From positions 9,529,398 through 9,593,397 of the forward strand of contig OY718808.1 of the NCBI GenBank assembly GCA_963070105.1: a stretch of DNA of 64,000 nucleotides, read 5' to 3'. Shown here piece by piece: positions 29,551 through 42,497 of the stretch. The notes beneath the pieces are model-generated. The model was not told the DNA's origin. It worked only from the letters and a program-made list of their open reading frames with translations, and did not search any database. Both the position numbers and the translations under genes were made by a program. The DNA is from Litomosoides sigmodontis (taxonomy: Eukaryota; Nematoda; Chromadorea; Rhabditida; Onchocercidae). The stretch's first letter is position 1. Every line of letters begins with the position of its first letter.

Positions 29551-32500
29551 CTAGCTATAATCAACACTACCTAGACCATACGCACTTCTATTTTCTGCAC
29601 TTGGTTCGGCTCTTCCACTGTTATGCCCTCGTGTTCCATTTATTATTTCAAAAAGTTTAGATGCTTCAGAAGTAAGCTCCAGGTTTCGTTTATGTTCATT
29701 TTCTAATTGGTTTTTGAGTTGCTGCAACGTGAAAGTGGTTGGCAAAAGAGATGGGAAGGTTTACAAACATGCACTCCACCACAAAAATAGTCGATCTACT
29801 GGCAGAATCACTGAAACGGTATTTGCAATTTAAGTAATTAAAGCTTAGGACAGTGAACTGAAGTATGCTCGAGGCACCAAATCTTATACCTGATACTTCA
29901 CTGTTCTTTCATGTTGAAACTTTACTGAAGAAAGCAAAATGCATTGAAGAGTGTTAAACAATAGAACAATAGAAATAGAAAACTTCTCCAGCCAAACATG
30001 CGATTAGTATATATTAAGACTTTTTCAAAATTTTAAGATGTAACGATATGTTCAACACACTTTATTTTTGCAGCATTTTGTTAGTTAAAGTTTCAAAAAA
30101 GATATGAGAATTTATTTCACCTTTTCAGATGAAGAGTATGCAAAAATCAAAACGAACCTCGTTCATATCATGTCGTAAGCGAGAAATTGCGCTAAGATAT
30201 ATTTTTTCCATTGAAATGGCTTCTTGCTCGATTGCATCAATATGAGAAGACTGGAAAGGTATCAACATAAAAAATGGTAACCCACCATCTTTCACAGTTT
30301 ATAAGAGCGGAAAAGACATATCCACAGAAAAAACAAAATACCAATAGATCTTTGATTACCGCATATTCTTCATATTACCGCTAATTAAAATCTAACTTGG
30401 AAAACGGGTACTGCCTCCTCAACACCTTATAAGAAATTAATATAAGAAAGCTAGTTGCAATATCATTAATTATGACTTTTTGATGCTTAGCAATGAAAAA
30501 TCACCAGACTGATAAGTGATGCCCGATAACTTCGATTACTTGCTTCCAGCTCCACAATTTTTGCTAAATTCATCTTGTTGTCGTTGTCCGTTTCATTTTC
30601 ATTGAGCTGCTTAAATGTATTATATTTATACAAGTAAATTTTTTTTGCAAATCGACCAAAAAAAACTTCATTTCATCATCAATCGATAAATTTGGTTAGT
30701 CTGTTTACTTGCCACCGACTAACAAGCAATAATAATTAATAGCTCTCAAGCCTTCTTCAACTAAAACCATGCAATCAGCAAAGTCGAAAATCGAAAAAAC
30801 TCCCTCAACCTTCACATATTTGCTCTTCTGCACTATGTTTTCGACATCCTTTAACCATTTGTAGAACTGATCTATGTCATAAGTAGTTGGCAGACTGGGC
30901 AACCTTGTATTAGACGGTGCAATTGAATGGAGCGTTTTGTATACATTGCAGCAATACTGTTGACGATCTTTTTCATAACTTTTCTGTAGAAAAAAACAAT
31001 AATTCCCTTCAAATAAAATTATATGTCCGACAAAATTATAAATGGTTGAAATAATATCGCGCGATTTTTGAAAACTTTTTTGATTCCTCAAAGATTTGAA
31101 ATGACATTTTCCAGCTCTTTAATCATTTACCAACAAATCCCATCTATCTAGCTAATTTTAAATTCACCTCCATTTGTTCCACATGCTTCTTAAAGATGGC
31201 TTCTTGTTGCTGCGAAATTTCTACCACCTTATAATTTGCCGCACGTAGCTCCTTAAAAAATGCATTAACTTGAATAAATGAAAATCCTGGACTGATTCCA
31301 GCAAATCTGACGGAAGAAATTATGCAGATATGAGAAAGCGGAAGAGTGAGATGTGTCGAAGGCACATTCTTTAACATCAATAAGGTGCGTCAAAGCCGAT
31401 CAATAAATATCAAACAGAACTCAATTTAAATGTACGGTATAATTTTATAACGTTATTTTTGCATTTGCCTCCTTTCATTTTAAAAAGATTTCACATCTAC
31501 TGTTCGCTTTCAAAAATAGCTTCTGCGATACATGAAGGAGTTGCCCACAACATGAAATATAATTGGAGTTAATTCTGTATATCTAAATAATACACTTCAA
31601 TTCCATCTACTATCATTCTGACACAACCACAGCAATCAATGAAGTTTGATCAATTAACCTCGTTCCGCTTTTTCAATTCGTCAATCTCAAATTCAGTATT
31701 GTCGCCATAAATTGCAGCACCACTTTTTTGTGCAGAATAGATATCGTGTTTCATCTGTAATCGAAGAGATACCTAGCAAGAGTGCTGGATTGTAGCTTTT
31801 TTTTTTACAAGAAGTTTCGATTTTCATCATAGGAACTAATTCACGGTGATACTACATAATACCCTTTGAAACAATAGAAGACTTCGAAGTAAAGTTCAAA
31901 ATTCAAATGAATACAAATTCGTTTAAATAAAATTAATGCTCAAAGTTTTGGTGATTAAAAATACTTACCTTTTCATGTACGCCCGCATCAGGACAAGACA
32001 CCACTGCTTTCCTGCAAAATAATTTCATTTATAACATAATGAGGATTAATATACATATTACCAATAAATAATACAATTTATTACGGACACTTTGCAGAAA
32101 ACTACGGAATTTTGGAAGAGAATTACCTAGTTTTTTGGTCTGTAAAATTTTCCCGCTCACCTTCCTATTTCATTTTTCTTGTATTTCGCGACTTCCTCTT
32201 CCAAAAAGACAATGCGATTCAATTTTTTATTGTACTCGCTTTTAAATTCGTTCAACTCTTTACGACACTTCGCAACTTCAACTGCTTCTTTAGAGATTCT
32301 TAAAAAAATGTTTATAAATGGCAATAAAGAAAAGATAATAATCCTCAGCCGTTTATGCTTTTATATTAGTTAACTATTAAAACACTGTCTTACATGATAC
32401 TTTTAATAAAATAAGGAACTACTTACTCGGCAGACATCTGCTTAATGTATTTTTCCTTCTCTTCTTGAATGCACTCTAGTTCATTCTTTAGCTTGGCAGT

Positions 32501-35500
32501 TTCCTGAGAAGAAAATGGGATGTCGAGCAAAATCAAAAGCAAAAAGCTGAAGTACTATGGAACGTACCGCACCAAAAGTATAGCCATATGCTAAATACTG
32601 TTAAATACTACTTCACAGCTAATTACTTTGTTTTACCTTCTTTTTGCCTTACCGCTTTGTTTTACCTTTTTTTTGAAAGTTCAATTTTACCTCCTTTGAA
32701 GTGATAGCAAACTCAAAATTTAAATTTACTATTAAATACTGTGTCGAACTTCGTATTCAGATAAGACTGATGGATCAGTTGATATTTATTCATATTTCAA
32801 CATTACTTTCGTAAAAGCATTCATGGTAACTACCTTGCATTGGGCTTCCATGACATCAACAAGTTGTTTCCGATAATTCTCAACTTCCTTCGCTAATTCA
32901 CTGCAGTTTGCATCATTGGTTGCATTTGCGTTCTGCAGTGCTTCCAGCTGATTGTTTAACTACAATGATGTCTTCAAAATATTGCTTAAGGAAGCAATGA
33001 AAGGGTCGATAAAGATCAAAGTGAAAAGAGATTGTGAAAGTGATTAATTCCCACCTCTCCGTTTACAGCTTCAATTTCGGCTAATTTTTTGCTATAAATA
33101 GCACAATCGTTCAAATACCTCATGCGTTCTCGATTAGCATCCATGAGTTGTGCATTTAAAATATGAATTTGTTCACAATGCTGGAAATGTGGAAAAGTGT
33201 CAGCAAACATTACTCAACGAAAGGCATCGTCTTATCTTTTTTAAGCTGTTATTTCTATCGGATTCTCTCGCGATACTAACGGGACATTCTAAACTGAGTG
33301 AATCGTGTGAATTTCTACCGTTTTATCTAAGAAAAAGAAAATTTTTGAATACATTCAAAGACAGCCATTGAAGAACAGACTTTCGATTCCAGCGAGATAC
33401 CAATACCGAGTAGGAAGGATCATAAAACCCACTTTTTCTCGTTCTTGAACTGCTGTTTCTGCATTTCCTCTGTGTTGCAACATTTCTTCACGAATCTCGG
33501 ACGTCACCGCACTTAATTCTTCTGCTACTTTCATTGTACTTTGCAGCTTCATCTCAAGCGTATCTCGTTCAACCTTCTAAATAAGAGACAAATAAAATAC
33601 CTTGCGAATTTCTCGTTGCTAACAATTTTAAGTGGTCATTGTCTGACAACAAAAATTTATGCTATACCAAAAAATTCATTTGCGAAAAACTTCTATAATC
33701 TTCTATTCGATAATTCAATATTTATCCATTATTTCGATAATTCAATATTTATCCATTATTTCCCCATTTACTTTACATACGATTTCCTTTCCAATAACTT
33801 CCTGTTGAGACGTAATTTCATAATAATGCAAATGCTCTTACCGCATTTCCTTCCACATCTTGTAAACGTTTCTCCAGTAAAGCATTTGTTTTACTTAAAC
33901 GTTCGATTTCGCAATCTCGATTCTGAAAAAAAAAACTACGTTGCAATGAATCCAAGCAAAATTATAAACTTGGCAATAACAATAAATTGTCAGAAAATTC
34001 GAGGGGAATGAATATCATAATAAAATAGCGAATAAAGAGACGGAGTATTACATCTCATACAACCATACAACCCATGAACCAGAATCCTATTCGAAGACTT
34101 TTTCACCAGGATTTTGGCAAATTATTACCTAAGATGCGACCTAAAAGCAACAGTGAATTACATCAAAACAGATGACCGGAGAATCAGAGCAATACGATTT
34201 GAATCGCTACCTACTACATCACACTGCTGTATCATCCACAGAGTGCTAGTATTATCTAGATCGTATTTGAAATTTCTTCAGAATCGAATTCAATTAAATT
34301 AGTGTTCAGGATACTAACTCTCACCTGTAACTCCTTCCTTATTTGTTGTATGGCTTGTAACCGCTGATTTAACTCCAGTTCTTGTTGTGAGCAACGATTT
34401 TTATTAGATGCTAACTCCTGAAAACATAGAAAGAAACTACTCTATCAGTAACAGCTATCCACACAGCAACTCTTACACAACAGATAGACCTAATCACCTT
34501 ATCTGTTTAAAAATTAAAGTACTACAGTTGTATGTAATTGCTCAGCTGCACACTTTCGGATGTGGTGCCTGCTCTTATGTTCGGTTGATAAATACTCAAC
34601 TCAGCACATATTTGCCGACCGGTTGATACGTCATATCATCCAAAACTACTCCAATTCATTAAATGACAGACAAACATATTATCAAAAAATGAACAACTAA
34701 AATTGGGATTTAAAAAAATTGAAACATACAGTTTTTAAGCAATCAATTTGATGCTGGTAAGGTTTGGTATCAACGGGTGGAGGCGTGGAGTGAATGACAG
34801 ATTGCGCCTTCTTCATCTCTTCCCTTAGTGCAGCAAATTCTCCTTGTAACTGGAGCAGGAGAAAAAAGAAATTTAAAAACCTATTCTATTCATGTAATGT
34901 TAACTGATTAACAACTAAACGAAGAATAAAATTTCAAATACATGACTTCTACTTCCGGTTTGCTCAAAGTCACGAATATATCTTCAAATCCTTTCTCTTA
35001 TATTCAACAGTATTTGAAGTCCCGGGACACATATAACATAATTATATCACAACTAACTCATTCACCATCAAATGATGAAAATGTTGCTTTGTTCCTCGAA
35101 AAGACTCGAAAAGATGTACCTGGTCATATTTTCGCTGTAGGTACGACTTTTCTTGTGCGTTATTGGTCAATTGCGTGCACACTGTTTGCTCAAACAATTT
35201 GTACTTTCGTTTCTCCTCATTTAAAGTTTTTCTAGCAAAAAGAAAAATTATAACATGTATTTTCACCTTCAGTCAGCTTTCCAGGTAACTGAAGAATATT
35301 AGTAACTAGCAATTCAGAAAAAGTCATTGCTCTAAGAGATCCTCTCGCATCAGTGGATGATGTGATTTTATAAACAGAGAGATCATTTTACACTTACTGA
35401 AGCACAGAAATTTCTGAATCCTTTTGTTCTGCTGCGGTAAGCTTGTTGGTACACTGTAAGACGAGACGATCTTTATCAGCTATTTGTTTCTTCATCAAAG

Positions 35501-37539
35501 TAATTTCTTCATTTAATTTGGCTCTCTGAAATCCAGAGTATCGAAAAACAAATTCAAGCACATTAATAAACTGGATGATAAAAAATGCAGGATAGGCTAG
35601 CCGGTAACCTGCGCATCCACGTTGCTCATGTAATTAATGAAGAAAGTGATATATTCCGGCTCAAGCTCTGTAATATTATTCAAACGCGCTTGAAACTTGC
35701 TCGCGTTGATATCTTTTAATAGATTTCCTGAAAAATTGTTGCTTCAGTTATTATTGTTAAACTAATTTCAAACAAAAGTTTTTCATACACAGTGCTATCT
35801 CAACCGTTAGAAGTGCTAACAATATCACTACAAGAACCTTTTGCTAACCTTTCTTATCCAGTTTTTTGCCACTTTCAAAGGATATGACTTTCATAGCTGG
35901 AATAGTTTCTTCTACCACTTTAGGTTCTTCCCTTGCAACTTGACGAAAATGTTCCCCGTTTCGTTGTGCACGACTTTTTTTCTTTTTTCGTTCACCAACT
36001 TAAAATTTCACATTTAATTTATGAATTAAGTTTTGTCATTGAGTGATCACTTATAAAAAATTAAAGAAACAGTTTTAGAGACATTGCTATTTATCACACG
36101 AATGTCCTATTAGATTTAAAAAGCGACTTCTACATCGCACAGTGAGAACACCAAAACTCACGAAATTTTGTCTTATGCAAATAATTTTGTGGGCGATTAT
36201 GAGATTTGAATCTCTTAAATTTTAAAAACTAACAATCAGTGCGCTTATTTTCATCATGAAGGACGTTTGCATTACGCACCAGCTCGTCATTTATCTTGTC
36301 ACAATCCCGCTGTCCTGATAAATCCCGCATACTCTCGACAATGGAAACCTTCTCCGACTCTATATGTTGCTTAATTTAATTCCAAACGTTAAAACATGAA
36401 AAAGTTTTCAAATTGAATGTTTGAATAACTACGTTAAGAAGGTTTTTCCAAAAAGCAGCAGTCTCGAACAGTGTAATTAAATAAAATTAGTTGAAAGTTT
36501 ATAACAAGTTTCCTCATAAGAAGACATGATATTATGCTATAAAAAGGCTTATCGAATGAGACAAAAGGGGAAAAGAGAAATAAGCAAACCAGCCAGCAGC
36601 TGTTTGCCCTTGGATTTCTTACGATTCGGCTTTGCATCAGCCTCACTGCCATCCGCACCATTCATTTCTTTGCTTCCATTATTCGATAATCGAGCGCAAA
36701 GTAAATCACCATTTGCAGGCTTCTGAAATGAAAAGTTTTTCGCCAAATTCTATTAAATCACTGAAGAAATACCGCACATGCATTTGTATGTTCAACTATG
36801 ACATTATACATTACATCATTTTTTGCATATACAAAATTTCCCATTTTGACACCACATAACAATTTTTATGCGTTATCAAGATTTCATACTGAATCGAATT
36901 TGATAGATATAGTAAAGGAATGAGTACCCGAAGTGCAGTTCTCCTTTGATAGGATAACATTGAAATCAATATCAAACGCGGTAAGTCCCTATTGTAGTAT
37001 GAAACTCATACTTGTTGTTGTAATACAAAGGTGAATGAGTCTATAATGGAGAACTCAAGAAAGGAATTTATGAACAATTACCTAGATTTATGTGAGCCGT
37101 GCTATGTAAAATACTTCAGAGGTTAACTTTAGGTTGAATCATTAACAAATAATTTCACCCATTTAAAGACATACATCACTCCGATTTTGCTTTTCTTCTG
37201 CTCCAAAATCTTTTTTCCTTTCGCCATTCTTCCCTTTATTCTTGTTTTTTGTGCTTTTAGTCTTATTCGTACGATCGTCAGTAAGCAATCGTAAAGCATT
37301 TTCACCATAAGCCTACAAAAGAAAAAAACGTAACGCGTTATAATAAACGTTTCACAAATCATAGCATTCTGACATTTTGCTCTCTTACCTTAAATAAAGC
37401 AAAATCTTTTGGAGAAAAAATTGGAAAGGCATACCTTCTCGAAATCAGTTTCTTTTGGAAACATTTTAAAGACAATAATCGAAATTACGGTGATCAAAAC
37501 GGCAATTATTGCCACAAATCCGAATGATGTTGAATCCAT
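29551..37539 (-). CDS. Ribosome-binding protein 1/kinectin-like ER membrane coiled-coil protein
   Basis: Twenty-three minus-strand exons fit in phase: 37435-37539, 37175-37312, 36590-36722, 36234-36359, 35849-35998, 35609-35727, 35398-35525, 35120-35231, 34730-34849, 34325-34417, 33842-33922, 33433-33576, 33055-33180, 32834-32959, 32427-32503, 32161-32298, 31969-32011, 31659-31754, 31168-31251, 30810-30983, 30505-30606, 30158-30250 and 29551-29721 (TAG). They give 892 residues. A single N-terminal membrane helix (about residues 7-26) is followed by a PKETDFEK segment like the one after the helix in RRBP1. Next come a Lys-rich basic region (about 50-80 and 170-185), then a long Glu/Lys/Gln coiled coil. 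This is the plan of RRBP1 (p180) and kinectin, ER anchors for ribosomes or kinesin. The p180 decapeptide repeats are absent. A TTTTAG four bases before the ATG could be a spliced-leader acceptor. Which of the two families is closest is uncertain. Confidence 0.88.
33708..33761. repeat. Perfect 27-bp tandem duplication in an intron
   Basis: A 27-base unit beginning CGATAATTCAATATTTATCC occurs twice head to tail, in the intron between exons 33433-33576 and 33842-33922 of the RRBP1/kinectin-like gene. Confidence 0.92.
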
Positions 37540-40047
37540 CCTCTAAAACAAAGCTCGCAAGTTATCTAGCATCAAAAGCAAGTGATACACACAAAATTTC
37601 GAGAATCTATCACCATCCTTTTCATATTTGATATTCGTTTAATTTGCACGCTAAAAAAGTGGATAAATCCATAAACCATGTTTAAACATTTTCCACCTTG
37701 CAATTAATGAATGTAGAAATAAAGTGCTATGTCTCTCGCACCGTTCTCTAAAGCTTAATTAATCTATAAGCTAATTTTGTCAGTTATTGAATAAGAGAAG
37801 CCATCATATCGAGACCCTATGACGATCACCCAACCATTCACTTCCGGCATGTGAAATTCTGATTTAAAAAAATCTCAAATTAAAAGCTCACAAAGACCTT
37901 AAACAACTGATGTAGTCGAAAATTACAAACGTCTTAGACAATCTATTTAATTGTTCTATAATCTTAAGCGAAATTCCCGTTCAACCGGTTCCTAGGAAAA
38001 ATTAAAAACACATTAACTCAAGTCACACCACGAATAACCTTGTAAACAGTTATTTTACATATTCAAGTCCTAAAGTGAAATAAAATGAAAAATAAATAGA
38101 ATTAACAGCAAAAAGTAAAACATCAACAATTAATTCAGAATTTGGCAAATGTAGACTTTGTGTAAAAAAATGTGGGAGAAAATATGCTAGGTTTCACTAA
38201 AGTATATTCACTAAATCAATATTTCGAGCCAGTGAGCTGCACTCATCTTCAGATCATTTTGACTTTTGAAGGAAGAATACTTTAATTGGAAACGAAACAG
38301 AATGATTTAAGAAACTTAACAGAAAATACGATACAATTCTTTCGATGTTACAATTTTCAAATCTAAGCGTTTATTTGCATCTGAAAGAAAGTAATATAAT
38401 AATTGAAAATCTAAGAACAGTGGAAGTGCAGGCAACATTGGAGATATTTTGGCACATTGCTCAACTAAAATTGGTAACGAAACAAAAACGCCATACATTC
38501 TCCACAAAATCAATATTATATTTTTACAAATATTTTTCCAAAAGATAACCTTTTCGTAATAAGCGTCAACAACATTCTATAATGTGATACTATGATGCGG
38601 AATACGCGAACAATATGCAAGCGGTACTAATTAACCACCTTTAAGAATGCACACTGAAGAATTTATTGATTAAAGCGAAATGAAATATGAAATAAGATTT
38701 AGAAAAAGAACGGAGATATTTCATGAACAGAAAAGTTCTCAGTACTACACGTCAATTTCAGAAGGTAATCAGACAGAAGTTAATCTTAAAAAACCCTAAA
38801 TGACGCCAAAATTTGACGGTTTTGACAGGAAAAAAATGCTACTCAGGTGTTGTTGATTCGATGGATAAGTGGAAGAGGAATCAACTTCTTTCACTTATAA
38901 CTCTTTTAGAGATAACCCCACTTACAGGAAGGAATTGTAACCGAAATAAGTTGCAGGAGCACTTGGTGGAGATGATCGAACCACTCTACTCTATGCACAC
39001 CTGACGAACACCTTGCCCAATGTTTCACTAGCCTTAAGAGGATAACATGAAACTAACTGGTTTTGCATATATTTTCTTATATACTTATTTTATTTAGTGT
39101 TGGGTTACAAATCGGAGCGTAGCTAAATTTATGCAAAAAAAAACCCCAGAAAATCGGATTTCAGAGGAAAAAAAGGATTCTGACGGGTTTATGGAATTTT
39201 CTATAATAATTAATCATTTGGAAAATGCAAAACAGTGGTGCTGTACCAATCACAATGCTCTATTAAAACTTATGCACGACAACAAATTTCTTATCTGCTA
39301 GAAGGTTGATAAGTCACAACATAATGAATCCTACAATCGCGGTAAATGGTACGATTAACTAAAAAACCACAATTTAATTAAAATTAAGTGCGCAGTGAAC
39401 ACTGCCCGATTACAAGTATGGATCCCATCGTATCGTATACGGGCACTAATAAGTAAAAAGGAACGATACGATTTTAAGGAGGAGAAAATGTGATTTAAAC
39501 ATTTCATTCGACCCCCAAAAAAATGACATCCCAACTGAGACTTCCGAGAGTTCTCGAATGCCATGTCGAACGACCTGGTCAAACTGTGAACCCAAAAGCC
39601 ACTTTGATGTCGGTGTTCAATGTTCGTTTCGCAATACGCAGTTATTTCGCTATTCATCTAATTCTCTGGTACTTTCTAACAAACGCAACAAAACTTTTTT
39701 GTTCTAACTGTCTCGAGCATTCTATTTTAGTGCAGAACAAATGAAAGAAGCGTGGGGTAATGGTTTCCGGAAGGCTCGTCATTGTATGTAACTTGCGTTT
39801 ACGAGACACTCCGTCGGAGTGAGTTCTGCCTTTCCGGAGGAAGTTCTGGCCGGGTTGTGGTAATAGAATTACTCTCAGTGGGTTATTACATTCATTACTT
39901 GACGCATTTAAAGTTGCATGAAAAATGTGATTGTTGCATAGCGAAATTTTACGTGAGACTAGGATTGTGGCCGTTGAGATTGTCGTTTCAGAAAATTTGT
40001 TTTCTAGTTTTACAGTTGTTGCTTACAGGTAGCTGTAATTGGTGAGG
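37540..40047. other. Divergent intergenic region between RRBP1-like and LLPH-like genes
   Basis: Two genes are transcribed outward from this 2.5-kb stretch, so promoters of both should lie in it. No exon with family resemblance was seen on either strand. Confidence 0.6.
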
Positions 40048-41341
40048 ATGGCGAAAAGTATCCGGTCAAAATCTAAGCGACGGGTACGTGCTATTAAGCG
40101 CGAACGACTTGCACCACGTTTATTGAAGCGTTTAAATGGAATTGTATCAAATCTCGGCTGCAGTAAAATAAAAATGGAAATTGATAATAATGGTAACTTT
40201 TTGCTTCTACTTATCTATTTCTTCTTTTCGATCATCCTATGAATTATCTTAAACAGATTTGAAAGATACTTACATCGCATTGAAACCGTTTACAGTGGAA
40301 CCCGCAAGTAATATAATGGTCCGAAGGCGAATAACTTTATACTTATTCCTACGGTAGTTCCTGTCATAGAACTGTTGTAATTTCCTGTCATCCATATAAT
40401 TGTGAACTGTTATATGGATAATTGGTTTAACGTAGGTTTTACTTGTCTTCAGTGATATCACCGTAACACTGAAGTTGCGGAAATTAAGATTTAGCTTGAA
40501 ATCCATCATTTTTTGTTTCACTGGTGACTTTTTCAATGGTTATGGTCCATAAGTTTCAGTGCAGGTTAATGAATACTACTGTGTTTTTACCCCAACTACC
40601 ATTCACTTGTTGCAGGTTTGGCAGATGATTCTAGTGTCCAATTTTCAAAGGTAGGTTATTTTAATACATAAAATTGAAATTTCAAAAAAGTGTTCCACGT
40701 TTTCTCCTTTTGCAATAATTATGAGATGTATAGATGGTTTGCCTACATAACTTCGGTGACGCCACGATAACATTAAGGCTATCGATGGTAAAATTTCAAT
40801 AAGCAAAATATGGACTGAAGTTTTTTTCGTTTCTGAGCTTTTTTGATTTTGACGATCAGAATGAATGATCGAGGATTTAAAAGTAGTTCTAGAAGGCCGT
40901 GCTAAGCGTTAACTACATAAAATGGTTCAGTTTTGTATAATTAGGAAAGTTTTAACTGGCGTGGTAGTATTTATCTTTAATTAAAATGATTCTTTATTTG
41001 TACCTTTGGAAACAGAAGTTGATATGCTGGGTTCGTTTGACGTCTTTGATCTATAGAATAGTGCATTTGTTCTTAGAATCATGTGGCCAGAGAGGACTAT
41101 TTAGTAGGATAACGAGGATTATTTCCTTATCTTTTTCTGCTATTGTCGATGTAAAGAAAGGTAAAAAGTATTTTTGGAGTTTTAGATGGAAACCGACAAG
41201 GAAAGTTTGAATTTAAAGACGATGAAGAAACCTGATGGTTCATATCCGGTATGGCTAAGTCAACGGAAGATAAAGAAAAAGAAGCGTGAACAAAAAATTA
41301 AGCAAAATGCGAAGAAAAGGAAAGCACGAAGGATTCGTTAA
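40048..41341 (+). CDS. LLP homolog-type nucleolar protein
   Basis: Four plus-strand exons fit in phase: 40048-40192, 40257-40307, 40616-40650 and 41186-41341 (TAA). They give 128 residues, against 129 in human LLPH. The N-terminus MAKSIRSKSKRRVRAIKRER and the C-terminal block METDKESLN...GSYPVWLSQRK, followed by a long Lys/Arg tail, match LLPH (MAKSLRSK..., METD..., GQYPIWMNQRQRK). The protein is small and highly basic. LLP homologs are nuclear or nucleolar proteins linked to large-subunit ribosome assembly and transcription. A TTGCTTACAG just upstream of the start could act as a spliced-leader acceptor. Orthology rests on both ends; the middle is poorly conserved in the family. Confidence 0.93.
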
Positions 41342-42497
41342 ATTGATATATGTTTCTGACTTTTGCACTTTTCAAGTCAGGACGTAAATTTGCCTTTTAT
41401 ATCACCTTCAATAATTTCATTAATTTGTTTAATAAAATATATTGTGTGTTTTTGTAGAACTTTCAGACGATTCATTTACAGCCCAACTGTTGTAGTTGAC
41501 TTTTGAATGTAAGAAGTTTCTTGTTTATTTATTTTATGGATTGAAATCATGCAACTTTTCTCACTGGTGGACTTCATTTAAATTTTCTCTTTGAAGTTCG
41601 CTAAACGAAATTTTTCTTATTCCATTTAAAATTAATGCAGTTGCTTCGTAATAATTTTCAGTTAGCACTGATTGGTCTATATCCAATTATCTGCTTAATT
41701 ATGAAGTACGGAATGTCTTAATTAAAACATACATTAATATTATATGCACCTTAACTGGCATAAGTTTAGACGGAAGCAAACGCACACACGCAGCATCCAT
41801 GGTATACGTGATGTACGCAAAGTTAATTTTCTGATACATGAAAAACATATATAATGATTTTTCTGTGGTATCGTCATAGATGATTCATTTACGACACACG
41901 TGTGCCATAAATTGATGAGATTTGCACAATCTAAACTATGAATCAATACAGCATTAACTTCCTGATTGCCAAATATCATGAGCAGTTAAACACACGTGGA
42001 TATAGTGTATGTACATCATACTGTACTGCTTACGGCGCAGAAGTATGGAAAATTGAATCAAAGTCACTTCACAACCGCAGCTTTTCGCCAAGTCGCCGTC
42101 ATGTGTCACAAAAAATGATATCGTCGTCCTCAATAGTTGTGTTTCCTGAGTACTGGAATGAGTTGTCACTTCGGTATCGTAATTAATTTTTACGTGTGCA
42201 TCCAGAGATGCTATTAGCAGTTGTACGTTCCAGGTAGTGCAGTTAAATTAATCCTTGAAATCTATAAAAGTAACGAAAAATACAGTGTGTTGGAATGGTA
42301 TTGAAATCAAAAAATGAACTTTCAATATGATATCGGCGAGCGCTGTGTGCTTACGAACTAGCAAAGTTCAATTTACATTTGGGTTGGTGAGTGTGCGGTA
42401 GATGAAAGTGCGTAGATGCAGAGCGGAAAAGCTCTAAAGCTAATGCTGCCAGTGCTGATCGATGATTGCGCTGATCCGAGTTGGTTGTGTCTAAGCA
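41342..42497. other. Gap between LLPH-like and testican-like genes
   Basis: After the polyadenylation signal there is about 1 kb with no supported exon. The right end should hold the testican-like promoter. Confidence 0.6.
41431..41436 (+). promoter_or_regulatory. Probable polyadenylation signal of the LLPH-like gene
   Basis: A canonical AATAAA lies 90 bp after the LLPH-like stop codon, followed by a T/G-rich stretch. Confidence 0.6.
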
